Assembly: GCA_030432235.1 (NCBI GenBank)
Contig: JAUIHT010000008.1
Location: forward strand, 62,001-126,000
Direction of reading: 5' to 3'
Length of the DNA: 64,000 nt
From: Verrucomicrobiia bacterium
GTDB lineage: Bacteria > Verrucomicrobiota > Verrucomicrobiia > Opitutales > Cerasicoccaceae
Below the pieces are notes generated by a model. It searched no databases and was not told where the DNA came from. It saw nothing but the letters and a program-made list of their open reading frames with translations. Within the stretch, counting starts at the first letter, position 1. Each line of letters opens with the position of its first letter. The translations under genes and the position numbers were made by a program. Below, in pieces: positions 8,143 to 16,199 of the stretch.

Positions 8143-9627
8143 ATGTCTCGATTTTACGCCCTTTTGTTTGTTTTCGTCGTTTGGTTGACGCCCCTGGCGC
8201 CGGCCCAGACGGAGTCGCCGATGACGCCCTCCGAGGTGGTCAGGGAGGCCGAGGGACAAAAGGAAGCGCCCCCGCCGGAAAAGTCTGAGGCAGATCAAGC
8301 ACCGGCCGAAGGTAAGGAGGCACCCAAGGAGAAGGGGACCGAAGGTACCTTTACCGATGTACAGGCTGATCGCCTGGCCGAAGCACTGGATGGCGCTGGT
8401 GGAAAACTGGCCAACAAGCTGGAGAAGGACTGGGGCGTGACGCGGGGCGTCTCCCGCCGTATCGGCGAGTTTGTCGACTTCAAGGTACTGGGTTATTCGC
8501 TGGCGCAGATTATCACCTCCCTGGTCATCCTGATTATCACGCTGATTTTCCGCGGCATCGTTACCGGCGTTATCTTCCGCCACCTGCACAAGATGGCTGG
8601 CAAGACCAAGACCCAGCACGACGAGATGTTCCTGCAGGCCTTGGAGAAGCCCGTTTCGGTGCTTTTGCTGGTGATCGGTTTCTTCCTCGCGCTGGTCGTC
8701 CTGCCCATGTCGGAGATGATGGACACGTTCATCCAGAATCTCTTTCGCGGCGGTTCGATGTTCATCGTGGTCTGGGCGCTCATCCGCATCATTGATGTAG
8801 CCTCCAATATCCTCGAGGACATCACCAGGGAGCGTGACACGGCACTGTTGGGCTTCCTGCCGGTGTTGCGCAAGTCGGTCAAGGTCTTCGTCACCATCGT
8901 CGGGGTGCTGATGATAATCGACAACCTCGGCTACAACGTCAGCGGTGTCCTGGCCACCCTCGGTATCGGTGGTGCGGCTCTGGCCTTTGCCTCCAAGGAC
9001 ACCATCGCCAACGGCTTCGGTACCCTCATGATCATCCTCGACCGTCCCTTCAAAGTCGGCGACTGGATCATAGTCGGTGACAAGGTCGACGGCGATGTCG
9101 AGTCCATCGGCCTGCGCTCGACCAAGGTGCGCACCTGGCCCAAAACGGTGCTCTCCATCCCCAATGGCGTGCTGGCCAACGAGTACATCAACAACTGGTC
9201 CCGCATGCCCAAGCGCCGCGTCAAGCAGTACGTCGGCATCACCTACGAGGCCACCGCCGAGGATATGGAAGGCCTCGTCGAGGACATCAAGACTCTCCTC
9301 AAGGAGGACGAAGGTGTGCAGCAGGACTTCATCCTGGTCAGCTTTACCGACTTCGGGGACAGCTCGCTCAACATCCTCGTGTACTATTTCACCAAAACCA
9401 TTGCCTGGGTGCCGCACATGGAGATCCGCCAGCGCGTTAACTGCAAGATCATGCGCGCGATCAAGAAGCGCGGGCTCAGCATCGCCTTCCCCGCCCGCTC
9501 ACTCTATCTGGAAGGGCCCGTAGCCAGCAAGCTAGCCGATGTCCCTTACGAATCCCGCTGGGACGCCCAGTCTACCGGCTCCGAAGGTCGCCTGCCGGGT
9601 GATTTCGGCCCGAATGCCCCGCAATAA
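8143..9627 (+). CDS. MscS-family mechanosensitive ion channel
   Basis: 494 residues. A signal peptide (MSRFYALLFVFVVWLTPLAP) is followed by an acidic, Pro-rich periplasmic linker, then several membrane helices from about residue 120 onwards. The pore-helix region GVLATLGIGGAALAFASKD and the beta-domain segment DRPFKVGDWIIVGDKVDG are hallmark MscS motifs, followed by VESIGLRSTKVRTW, SIPNGVLANEYINNW and the C-terminal alpha/beta domain. It would release osmolytes on hypo-osmotic shock. The periplasmic extension makes it longer than E. coli MscS (286 residues). The start is chosen at the signal peptide. Confidence 0.9.
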   Translation: MSRFYALLFVFVVWLTPLAPAQTESPMTPSEVVREAEGQKEAPPPEKSEADQAPAEGKEAPKEKGTEGTFTDVQADRLAEALDGAGGKLANKLEKDWGVTRGVSRRIGEFVDFKVLGYSLAQIITSLVILIITLIFRGIVTGVIFRHLHKMAGKTKTQHDEMFLQALEKPVSVLLLVIGFFLALVVLPMSEMMDTFIQNLFRGGSMFIVVWALIRIIDVASNILEDITRERDTALLGFLPVLRKSVKVFVTIVGVLMIIDNLGYNVSGVLATLGIGGAALAFASKDTIANGFGTLMIILDRPFKVGDWIIVGDKVDGDVESIGLRSTKVRTWPKTVLSIPNGVLANEYINNWSRMPKRRVKQYVGITYEATAEDMEGLVEDIKTLLKEDEGVQQDFILVSFTDFGDSSLNILVYYFTKTIAWVPHMEIRQRVNCKIMRAIKKRGLSIAFPARSLYLEGPVASKLADVPYESRWDAQSTGSEGRLPGDFGPNAPQ

Positions 9628-9678
9628 TTCATTTTCGTCTTCACGTCCATCAACTCTCCGTTTTCATTTTAGCCTCCT

Positions 9679-10266
9679 ATGTTTCGCGTCGTCATACTCG
9701 GGTCCGGTCGTGGCAGTAATGCCGCCGCCATTCTGGAGGCTCAGGAGGCCGGCCAACTCGGCTTGGCGCGGGTCATCGGTGTTTTTTGTGACAAGCCCCA
9801 TGCCCCCATTCTCGACCTGGGTCCGCTGCACGATGTCCCTGCCTTCTATCTCGACCCCGGCCCCTTCAAGACCAAGATGAGCCCGGAGGCGGAGGCCCAC
9901 TGGGTGGACACCATCGAGCGCCTCAGCCCGGACCTGATCGTCCTTGCGGGCTTCATGCGGGTCATCAAGGAGACTTTCCTGAAAGCTTTCGAAGGACGCA
10001 TTATCAACCTGCATCCCAGCCTCCTGCCCAAGTACCCCGGCCTGCGTTCCATCCAGCGCGCCTGGGAGGCAGGCGAGACGGAAACCGGCTGCACCGTCCA
10101 TTGGGTCACCGCGGAGGTCGACGGCGGCGAAATCATCGATCAGGCCCGTGTGCCCATCTACCCCGGTGAGCCCTTGGAAGAGCTCGAAGCGCGCGTCCAC
10201 GACGCCGAGCACAAGCTGCTGCCGAAGATCATCGCCGAAATCGCCGAAGTGAACCTGTTGGACTAG
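9679..10266 (+). CDS. purN: Phosphoribosylglycinamide formyltransferase
   Basis: 195 residues, full length. It transfers a formyl group from 10-formyl-THF to GAR in purine synthesis. Visible family motifs are the GSGRGSNAAAI phosphate loop, ILAGFMRVI-like core (IVLAGFMRVI), the catalytic Asn/His in INLHPSLLPKYPG and the Asp in DGGEIIDQ. The ATG follows GCCTCCT, a pyrimidine run rather than a Shine-Dalgarno sequence. Its last four bases overlap the end of the convergent toxin gene. Confidence 0.93.
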   Translation: MFRVVILGSGRGSNAAAILEAQEAGQLGLARVIGVFCDKPHAPILDLGPLHDVPAFYLDPGPFKTKMSPEAEAHWVDTIERLSPDLIVLAGFMRVIKETFLKAFEGRIINLHPSLLPKYPGLRSIQRAWEAGETETGCTVHWVTAEVDGGEIIDQARVPIYPGEPLEELEARVHDAEHKLLPKIIAEIAEVNLLD

Positions 10267-10544
10267 CCACGGTATACCTCGTCGTGGGATCCTACATCGA
10301 GGAGAATGATTTCACCTTCTTCCAAGGCGAGGATGAGCACAATGCGGTGGCTGTAGGTGAGTGAAACGGCATGCTTGCCGGCTAGTTTACCCCGCAATGG
10401 ATGTAAGCGCAGGCTGGGGGCGTTTGGATCTTCTTCCAGTAGCGACAGCACGCGTACGAACTCACCTTCGAGTTGTCGATTGCGTTTGAGGAAGCGCCGC
10501 GCAGACCTCGCAAAGGTGTTAGTCCAGACCAGCGTATAGCTCAT
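10263..10544 (-). CDS. RelE/YafQ-type toxin (mRNA interferase-like)
   Basis: 93 residues with the RelE superfamily pattern: ARSARRFLKRNRQL helix, LRLHPLRGKLAGKHAVSL strand and YSHRIVLILALEEGEIILLDVGSHDEVY at the C-terminus. Family members cut mRNA on the ribosome. Its ATG overlaps the stop of the upstream antitoxin gene (ATGA at 10544-10541), the usual translationally coupled type II order. It is convergent with purN and overlaps it by four bases. Catalytic residues differ between subfamilies, so whether it is an active RNase cannot be told from sequence alone. Confidence 0.83.
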   Translation of the reverse strand: MSYTLVWTNTFARSARRFLKRNRQLEGEFVRVLSLLEEDPNAPSLRLHPLRGKLAGKHAVSLTYSHRIVLILALEEGEIILLDVGSHDEVYRG

Positions 10545-10792
10545 GATTGTCGCAACTCGCGCATGAGGTCCTCGGCACTGCCACGCTTGATTCGTCCTTC
10601 CCGTAAATCGGTTTCAGATTCCTCAATGCGAGCTAGTGCCAAATCTTCCAGCATTTGCTGGTAGTCTTTTGCCGAGACGACCACGTATTCAGGCCGATTG
10701 TTCTTCAGGATATGTACGGGTGCATTGGCCAAGAGCGAATCGAGCGCTCCTATGCCGCGGCGTTTGATTTCCTGAGCGGGTATGGTTTGCAT
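10541..10792 (-). CDS. Phd/YefM-like antitoxin
   Basis: 83 residues. The N-terminal half (MQTIPAQEIKRRG, LANAPVHILKNNRPEYVVVS, AKDYQQML) fits the Phd/YefM DNA-binding fold; the acidic/basic C-terminal half (ARIEESETDLREGRIKRG) would wrap around the toxin. These antitoxins neutralise the toxin and repress their own promoter with it. The start is the ATG at 10792; a longer open frame upstream is not antitoxin-like and overlaps the repeat and the promoter region. An inverted-repeat cluster sits directly upstream. Confidence 0.82.
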   Translation of the reverse strand: MQTIPAQEIKRRGIGALDSLLANAPVHILKNNRPEYVVVSAKDYQQMLEDLALARIEESETDLREGRIKRGSAEDLMRELRQS

Positions 10793-10833
10793 GGTACTGA
10801 ATAATGTACCGAATATGGTATCAATATCAATAC
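10793..10833. promoter_or_regulatory. Candidate toxin-antitoxin operator
   Basis: Directly upstream of the antitoxin start are GGTAC (10793-10797) and its inverse GTACC (10806-10810), followed by a second imperfect pair GTAT (10818-10821) and ATAC (10830-10833). The stretch is AT-rich compared with its surroundings. Phd/YefM antitoxins bind short palindromes at this position, so autoregulation is likely; the exact operator is inferred. Confidence 0.45.
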
Positions 10834-10861
10834 TGAAATTTTCCAGTAATTCAATGATGGC

Positions 10862-10903
10862 AGCTCTCTTTTTTCTTTGTGCCTTCGTGCCTTTGTGAGA
10901 GCT
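10862..10903. repeat. 'TTTGTGCC' intergenic repeat, copy A
   Basis: A T-rich unit ending in CTTTGTGCCTTCGTGCC and bounded by AGCTCTC (10862-10868) and its inverse GAGAGCT (10897-10903). It resembles the right arm of the inverted repeat at 57895-57977, including the terminal GTGAGAGCT. It lies between the toxin-antitoxin promoter region and prmA. Confidence 0.5.
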
Positions 10904-10910
10904 TTCTCCC

Positions 10911-11795
10911 ATGGAAACCATTGAGTGCGAAATCCCGGAGGAGCTGGCTGACGAGCTGGAGGCGCTGCTGTGTGAGCAGATTCGCTCGCCCTGGAGCCTG
11001 GAGCAGACCAAGAAAGGGCAGCCCTTCAAGCTGGTCGGGTTCTTTGCTGATGCCGCCGAGGCTCAAGAGGCCTACTCGCTCTTACGTGACAATTTCCCTG
11101 CCCTGCACCCCGAGCCGCGTCCGGGGCACCTCGAAGACCGTGAGTGGCAGGAAGCCTACAAGGCTTTCCTCAAGCCTTGGACCTGCCAGGACCTGCACTG
11201 GGTCCCGCTGTGGATGCGTGAGGAGTATCCGCTCCCCGAAGGCCATGTGGGCATCTATCTGGACGCTGGTCTGGCCTTCGGTACCGGCAGCCACGAAACC
11301 ACTCGCTTGATGGCCCGCCGCCTCCTGGACTTCCGTAACGAGCAGGGCGCGGCCTTTGCTCAAAAGCGCATCATCGATGCCGGTTGCGGTTCGGGTATCC
11401 TGTCCCTCTCCGCCGCCAAGCTCGGCGCCACGGATATCTTTGGCTTCGACCGCGACCCGGAGTCCGTCAAGGTCTCCCGGGAGAATCAGGCCATCAACGG
11501 TATCGCACCGGAGGCCGTTATCTTCGCCGAGTGTGGCATCGAGGAGGCGCTCGGGGGGCGCCAGGCAGATCTTATCCTGGCTAACATCATCGCCGACGTT
11601 TTACAGATTTACGCCGAGCAGTTCATCGAGGCCACCGCGCCTGGCGGCACCTTGGCCCTGAGTGGCATTCTCGCCCGTGAGCTCGATGATGTGCGCATCT
11701 ACTTCGAGGACCTGGCCAGCAATGTCTGGGGCGGCATCGAGCGGAATTCGCGTGTGGATGGCGAATGGGCCGACCTGGCTTTGAAGCGTCTTTAA
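10911..11795 (+). CDS. prmA: Ribosomal protein L11 methyltransferase-like (PrmA)
   Basis: 294 residues, the usual length. An N-terminal substrate-binding domain (residues ~1-110) is joined to a Rossmann methyltransferase domain with LAFGTGSHETTRLM, the SAM loop IIDAGCGSGILSLSAAKLG, the acidic FGFDRDPESV and the LILANIIADVL motif. PrmA trimethylates L11 on the ribosome with SAM. The ATG is preceded by TTTCTCCC, without a Shine-Dalgarno sequence. It is transcribed away from the toxin-antitoxin pair. Confidence 0.9.
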   Translation: METIECEIPEELADELEALLCEQIRSPWSLEQTKKGQPFKLVGFFADAAEAQEAYSLLRDNFPALHPEPRPGHLEDREWQEAYKAFLKPWTCQDLHWVPLWMREEYPLPEGHVGIYLDAGLAFGTGSHETTRLMARRLLDFRNEQGAAFAQKRIIDAGCGSGILSLSAAKLGATDIFGFDRDPESVKVSRENQAINGIAPEAVIFAECGIEEALGGRQADLILANIIADVLQIYAEQFIEATAPGGTLALSGILARELDDVRIYFEDLASNVWGGIERNSRVDGEWADLALKRL

Positions 11796-11840
11796 GCAGC
11801 GCACGTAAGCACCTGAACGCACAAGAAGACGCGGTCAGGT

Positions 11841-11854
11841 ATTGATATATCAAT
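11841..11854. promoter_or_regulatory. 14-bp perfect palindrome upstream of GH140 gene
   Basis: ATTGATATATCAAT is its own reverse complement and lies about 50 bases before the start of the glycosidase gene, just ahead of a TTGACA hexamer (11866-11871) that could be a -35 box. No good -10 box is found at the right distance. It could be a regulator site; this is inference. Confidence 0.35.
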
Positions 11855-11904
11855 AAGTCTTTTTATTGACATATCTAAATGCTATACGTAGAGCTTTCTG
11901 CGCT

Positions 11905-14900
11905 ATGCAATTACCCCACATGTTAAATTACCCCTTGATACCTCATGCTCTCCGCAGCATTTCCCCCGTCTTGATTTTCGCCCTGCTCTTTGGTCCTCTT
12001 AACGGTCAGGAGCTTGTCATCTTTCCCTCGGTTGAGCAGGAAAACTTCGAACTGGTGCCGGAAGAAGGCCTGCCGGATTCGTATTCTGCCAATCAAAGCC
12101 CTTCCGCTCAATTTCTGGCTCAAGTCGAGCGCGAAGAGGACGGTAATAAGTCTCTTCACATCTATGATGCGGATGCTTCGGATTCCATCACGCTCAACAT
12201 CCCGTTTGAAAATCAAGCCGGCGAAATGACGGTTGAGTTCGATTTTACCGCGGATGCTTTGGGGAATTCATGCGGCTTTTATCTCGGGTATAGCGGCGCT
12301 TCCGGGCCTAACATGGAAGTATGCATATTTGCCAATTCGGGGGGCGGCTTCAGGGCCTTTGACGGCTCAAGCATCACCGGGCCTTCGCCTAGTGTTCCGT
12401 GTAACCTGGGGCAGACCTACCGCATCGCCATTGTCATCGATATTCCGGCTCAGACCTTCGATGTCTATGTCGACGATACGGCCATCATGACTGGCTACGC
12501 CTTTCGCCATGGGGTTCAGGATACCTTCAACTACTTGCAGCTGTTGACCATGGGCAGTTCGCCCCTCTTTGACGTCCGTTATGACAATCTTAGTATTTGG
12601 AACGAGGAGGACTCCGGTCATTATTTCGCGCTCATGACGGACCTCGGTGGCGGCGTTGTCGAATACGAGCCGTTCTTCTTTTATGCTGATACCGGCTGGG
12701 CGGTTTTTTACTATCTCACCGATGGTGACACAGAAGATTATTTGGAGAACCGGGCAGCCAAAGGCTTCGGAGTGGTACAGTTTGTCCTGGTTAGCGGGAA
12801 TTTCTACGCGGTCGATGCCTATGGCAACAGCTTCTGGGATTCCGTCGACCCCTTGGTCCCGAATGACGATTACTTTGATCGTGCCGCGGACCTTGTGGAC
12901 TACGCCAACGCCCTCGGGCTCTACGTCATGCTGTTGCCGACCTGGGGGGATAATGTGACCGAAGACCAACTGATCAACCTCAGCAATGCATACGATTTAG
13001 GTGAGTACCTGGGTGAGAAATTCGCGGGCAAGCAGGTCATCTGGTCCATGGGAGGCGACCGGAACCGCAATGGCTCCGATGGCATCGATTACACGCCGGT
13101 CTGGGAGGATATCGTCGACGGTCTTCGTGACGGAGGCAGTGGCGATCAAATGATCACTTATCATCCGCGCGGCAATCAGTCGTCGGCGACTTGGTTCCAT
13201 CGGTTGGATTGGCTGGCCTTCAACATGAATCAGTCAGGCCACCGCCGCTATTCGAATCCCGGTACCGTCAGCGTGCCTACGCCCAAGGAAACGCTTATCA
13301 CGAGCAACCGCACGCGCTATCCGATCAAGCCCATCTTCGACGACGAGTCCGGCTACGAACAGATCACGGAAGCGCTTGACACGAGTGACATGAGTGACCG
13401 CCTGTCGCCGCACGATATTCGCGTGGCGGCCTACTGCACGGTCTTCAGCGGCGCGGCTGGTTATGGCTACGGCTCGAACGGCGTCTTTCAAGCCACTGCT
13501 GTGGCCAACACCGGCAACTGGCTTTCCGACATGACCTGGTATGATGCCATGGATAGGCCCGCCGCCACACAGCTGACTTACCTGCAGGACCTGCTCCTCA
13601 GTGGACGCCCGTTTTTTACCCGCATTCCTGACCAGGACATGATTGTCAGCGGCCAGGGCTCCACCTACCACACCGTTTGGGCCACCCGCGATTCAAAGGG
13701 CAGCTACGCCCTGGTGTATATCGCGGAGGGGCAGCAGGTGGCGCTGGACCTGACTTCACTGGCCGGACATTACGTGCGCGCCTACTGGATGGATCCCGAG
13801 ACCGGCGACGCTACACCCTTGGGCACGGTGGCGTGTGAATCGTCAGTCACCTTTACGCCCCCTTCCAGTGGTAGCGATGAGGACTGGCTACTGGTGCTCG
13901 ATGTTCCCGGTCTCGGCTGGGATGGCCCCGATGAGCTGCTCGTGGATGACTTTTCCACGACCACTCCGGGTAACTTTCCCGCCGGATGGTCAGGCAACGC
14001 AGGAGACGGCACCAACAGCAGTTTGAGCGTGGTTGCCAATCCCACCGGCTCCGAAGCCGAGCAGGTCGTGCGTATGTTTGATGTATCCGACACCCAGACG
14101 GTACAGGCTACGCGCACCTTTGCTTCGCAGAGTGGTCCGGTTGCCATTGAGTTTGATTTCTACGGGGCTACCGAGGGTTCCTACACCCACGCGCGCAAGG
14201 CCTACTTCTATGTCGAAGGCCAGGACATCTGCATCTATGCGGGACCATCGCAGTTCAGTTTCCACAATGGAGATGCCATTGTGGCGCTCGATGCCGATTT
14301 TCAAAACGGAGTTTGGTATCACATGCGCCTGGAAATCGATATCGAGGACAACACGTTCAATCTGGTCATCAACGATGAGCGGTTTGATGGGCTGCCCTTC
14401 CGGAATACAAGCAGCACCATCTCGCAGATGGCGCTGATCAGCCCCACCAATAATCAAGGCGGGCAGACGGTTCTGTGCTATTGGACCAATTTCCGCGTGA
14501 GCCATTGGAACGCACCCGCCAGCATGGCCAAGGAAAGCTTTAACGATACTACTGCGGGCAGTCTGCCGTCAGGCTGGCTCGGCTCGAGCAGTGTGGGGAG
14601 CTCCACTTTGGGGGTGGCCGACGATCCTACCGGTTCCGCCGACCATAAATCCGTCCTGCGGCTTTACGATGCCAGCGACACGGAAACCATACAGGGCATT
14701 CAGACGTTTGACGCGCAGACGGGTGAGTTTGCTGTCGAGATCGACTATTATGGTGGCACGGAGACGGGCCTGACCAATGCCAGGTCCAGCTACCTGTACA
14801 TTGGCGGTCAGTCCGTCTGCCTCTTCCTGGGGCCGTCCTCGCTCTCGTACCACAACGGCAGCAGCATCGTCAACCTGGGGGTGGATTGCACCAACGGGAG

Positions 14901-15105
14901 CTGGCATCATCTGCGGCTGGAGCTCGATGTGCAGACCGATACCTTCAATCTGGTCTTCGATGGCGAGCGCTTCGATGGCCTGCCATTCCGCAATGCAGCC
15001 AGCAGTATTGACCGCGTCTCGATTATCAGCCCCACCAACAACCTGGGTGGTAACGTGGTCCTGTCCTATTGGGACAACCTCCAGGTCATCCCTATGCCTT
15101 GGTAG
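11905..15105 (+). CDS. Secreted GH140/DUF4038-type glycosidase with lectin-like repeats
   Basis: 1,066 residues from the ATG at 11905. Signal peptide ~1-35. Residues ~45-230 form a concanavalin-like module. Residues ~233-560 match the apiosidase-like DUF4038 barrel: GWAVFYYLTDGDTEDYL, LVDYANALGLYVMLLPTWGD, VIWSMGGDRNRNG and MITYHPRGNQSSATWFH. Residues ~560-675 fit the collagen-binding-like domain that follows it in that family. Two further modules at ~681-870 and ~876-1066 are clear repeats of each other (both contain ERFDGLPFRN and SPTNN.GG). GH140 enzymes release apiose-containing units from pectin RG-II; the substrate here is not proven. It lacks a PEP-CTERM tail. Confidence 0.82.
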   Translation: MQLPHMLNYPLIPHALRSISPVLIFALLFGPLNGQELVIFPSVEQENFELVPEEGLPDSYSANQSPSAQFLAQVEREEDGNKSLHIYDADASDSITLNIPFENQAGEMTVEFDFTADALGNSCGFYLGYSGASGPNMEVCIFANSGGGFRAFDGSSITGPSPSVPCNLGQTYRIAIVIDIPAQTFDVYVDDTAIMTGYAFRHGVQDTFNYLQLLTMGSSPLFDVRYDNLSIWNEEDSGHYFALMTDLGGGVVEYEPFFFYADTGWAVFYYLTDGDTEDYLENRAAKGFGVVQFVLVSGNFYAVDAYGNSFWDSVDPLVPNDDYFDRAADLVDYANALGLYVMLLPTWGDNVTEDQLINLSNAYDLGEYLGEKFAGKQVIWSMGGDRNRNGSDGIDYTPVWEDIVDGLRDGGSGDQMITYHPRGNQSSATWFHRLDWLAFNMNQSGHRRYSNPGTVSVPTPKETLITSNRTRYPIKPIFDDESGYEQITEALDTSDMSDRLSPHDIRVAAYCTVFSGAAGYGYGSNGVFQATAVANTGNWLSDMTWYDAMDRPAATQLTYLQDLLLSGRPFFTRIPDQDMIVSGQGSTYHTVWATRDSKGSYALVYIAEGQQVALDLTSLAGHYVRAYWMDPETGDATPLGTVACESSVTFTPPSSGSDEDWLLVLDVPGLGWDGPDELLVDDFSTTTPGNFPAGWSGNAGDGTNSSLSVVANPTGSEAEQVVRMFDVSDTQTVQATRTFASQSGPVAIEFDFYGATEGSYTHARKAYFYVEGQDICIYAGPSQFSFHNGDAIVALDADFQNGVWYHMRLEIDIEDNTFNLVINDERFDGLPFRNTSSTISQMALISPTNNQGGQTVLCYWTNFRVSHWNAPASMAKESFNDTTAGSLPSGWLGSSSVGSSTLGVADDPTGSADHKSVLRLYDASDTETIQGIQTFDAQTGEFAVEIDYYGGTETGLTNARSSYLYIGGQSVCLFLGPSSLSYHNGSSIVNLGVDCTNGSWHHLRLELDVQTDTFNLVFDGERFDGLPFRNAASSIDRVSIISPTNNLGGNVVLSYWDNLQVIPMPW

Positions 15106-15131
15106 CGGGTGATGAAGCTTCCGGCATGAGC

Positions 15132-15180
15132 AACCGGGCCGCTCACTTTGCAATCGGTAGCAAAGGTGCGTGGCCCGGTT
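15132..15180. terminator. Long hairpin between convergent genes
   Basis: AACCGGGCC (15132-15140) pairs perfectly with GGCCCGGTT (15172-15180). An inner stem CACTTTGC (15144-15151) / GCAAAGGTG (15160-15168) continues it with one bulged base. It lies 27 bases after the GH140 stop and 45 bases before the end of the convergent PEP-CTERM gene. There is no T-run, so bidirectional termination is only a likely role. Confidence 0.45.
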
Positions 15181-15224
15181 CCGCCGGATGGCCGAGTGAC
15201 TTTTAGGCAGCGTGCTCTGCTCGC

Positions 15225-16079
15225 TTAGCGAGCGCGGCGGCGCATGTACCAAGTGATGAGTAAAGCGATGAGCGCAAGGCCTGCGGCATTTTGCTCCGGC
15301 TCGGGGATAGGGGCAGCCAGAAATTCGCCCGGCGTGAGGGCAACATCACTGATGCGCACAACGTTGATGCCGCCGTCCCAGGTTTGCTCCTGCTGAGCGG
15401 TGTTACCGGCGCGTCCAATAAAGGCGAGATTCTCCGACGAAAAAGCAGCGCTGTAGCTGGCGCCCGAGGCGTTGACCTGAGTGCCGTCAAGGTAGGCGCG
15501 AATCGTTCCGTCGGACTCGCGGACGCCCGCGATGTGGTGCCATTCGTTGAGGGACATCGAGCCGCCCGTTATATTCGCGGCGGTTCCGCCCAGATCGATA
15601 TTGATGCCCACTTGGCCGTTGGCGCGGAAGTAAAGGGAGATGCCTTCGTTGTCGCCGCCGCCCTGGCCGCCGGTTTCGCGGTTGCTGAAGATGTTGCGAC
15701 CGGTTGCGCTGTTGGACTCGGCATAGACCCAAGCCTCAATGGTAAAAGCCTGGCCCGCGCCAAAGTTCAGGTAACTCAGCGAGCTGGAGGATTCCAGCCA
15801 GTCACCGGAGTCCACGGCGGCGAAATCTGCCGCCGGGTAGGTGCCCTGGTTCGGGCCGGTCGAATCGGTAAAGGTATTACCGGTTGGCTCCTGCCCCGAG
15901 GGCGCGGTCAGCGTGGTGGCATTGCTGCCGGAGCTGGTCACGCTCGTCACGAGGCCGCTGGACTCGTCCAGGGTCCATTGGGCCAGGGTGGTGGCGTGGG
16001 TGAGGCTTACGCCGACAAAGGTCGAGAAGGTCAAAGCCGCCAGGCAGGTCACAGTACGGCTGGAGGGTAATTGTGTCAT
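15225..16079 (-). CDS. PEP-CTERM protein with LamG domain
   Basis: 284 residues. Signal peptide ~1-29; a LamG/concanavalin-like domain at ~35-250 with QAFTIEAWVYAES, SLNEWHHIAGVRESDG and IRAYLDGTQVN, the usual order in this superfamily. The C-terminus is a PEP-CTERM sorting tail: IPEPEQ, a hydrophobic helix (AAGLALIALLITWYM) and RRRAR. Exosortase would process and anchor it at the cell envelope; no exosortase gene is in the window. LamG folds often bind carbohydrate, but the ligand is unknown. It faces the GH140 gene convergently. Confidence 0.85.
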   Translation of the reverse strand: MTQLPSSRTVTCLAALTFSTFVGVSLTHATTLAQWTLDESSGLVTSVTSSGSNATTLTAPSGQEPTGNTFTDSTGPNQGTYPAADFAAVDSGDWLESSSSLSYLNFGAGQAFTIEAWVYAESNSATGRNIFSNRETGGQGGGDNEGISLYFRANGQVGINIDLGGTAANITGGSMSLNEWHHIAGVRESDGTIRAYLDGTQVNASGASYSAAFSSENLAFIGRAGNTAQQEQTWDGGINVVRISDVALTPGEFLAAPIPEPEQNAAGLALIALLITWYMRRRAR

Positions 16080-16199
16080 GGGATAATCCGGATTAGAGGT
16101 TGAGCTTTTGGTTAAAGATATTTTTGTTACTATATCAGTGACATTAAAGCAAGCACAATCCTGCGCTTCTCACTAATTCCCGGGCACAAAGGTGCTCCG

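Noticed and set aside
11866-11888. TTGACA with TATACG as sigma-70 promoter for the GH140 gene
   Set aside because: The spacing is only 11 bases, too short for a standard promoter.
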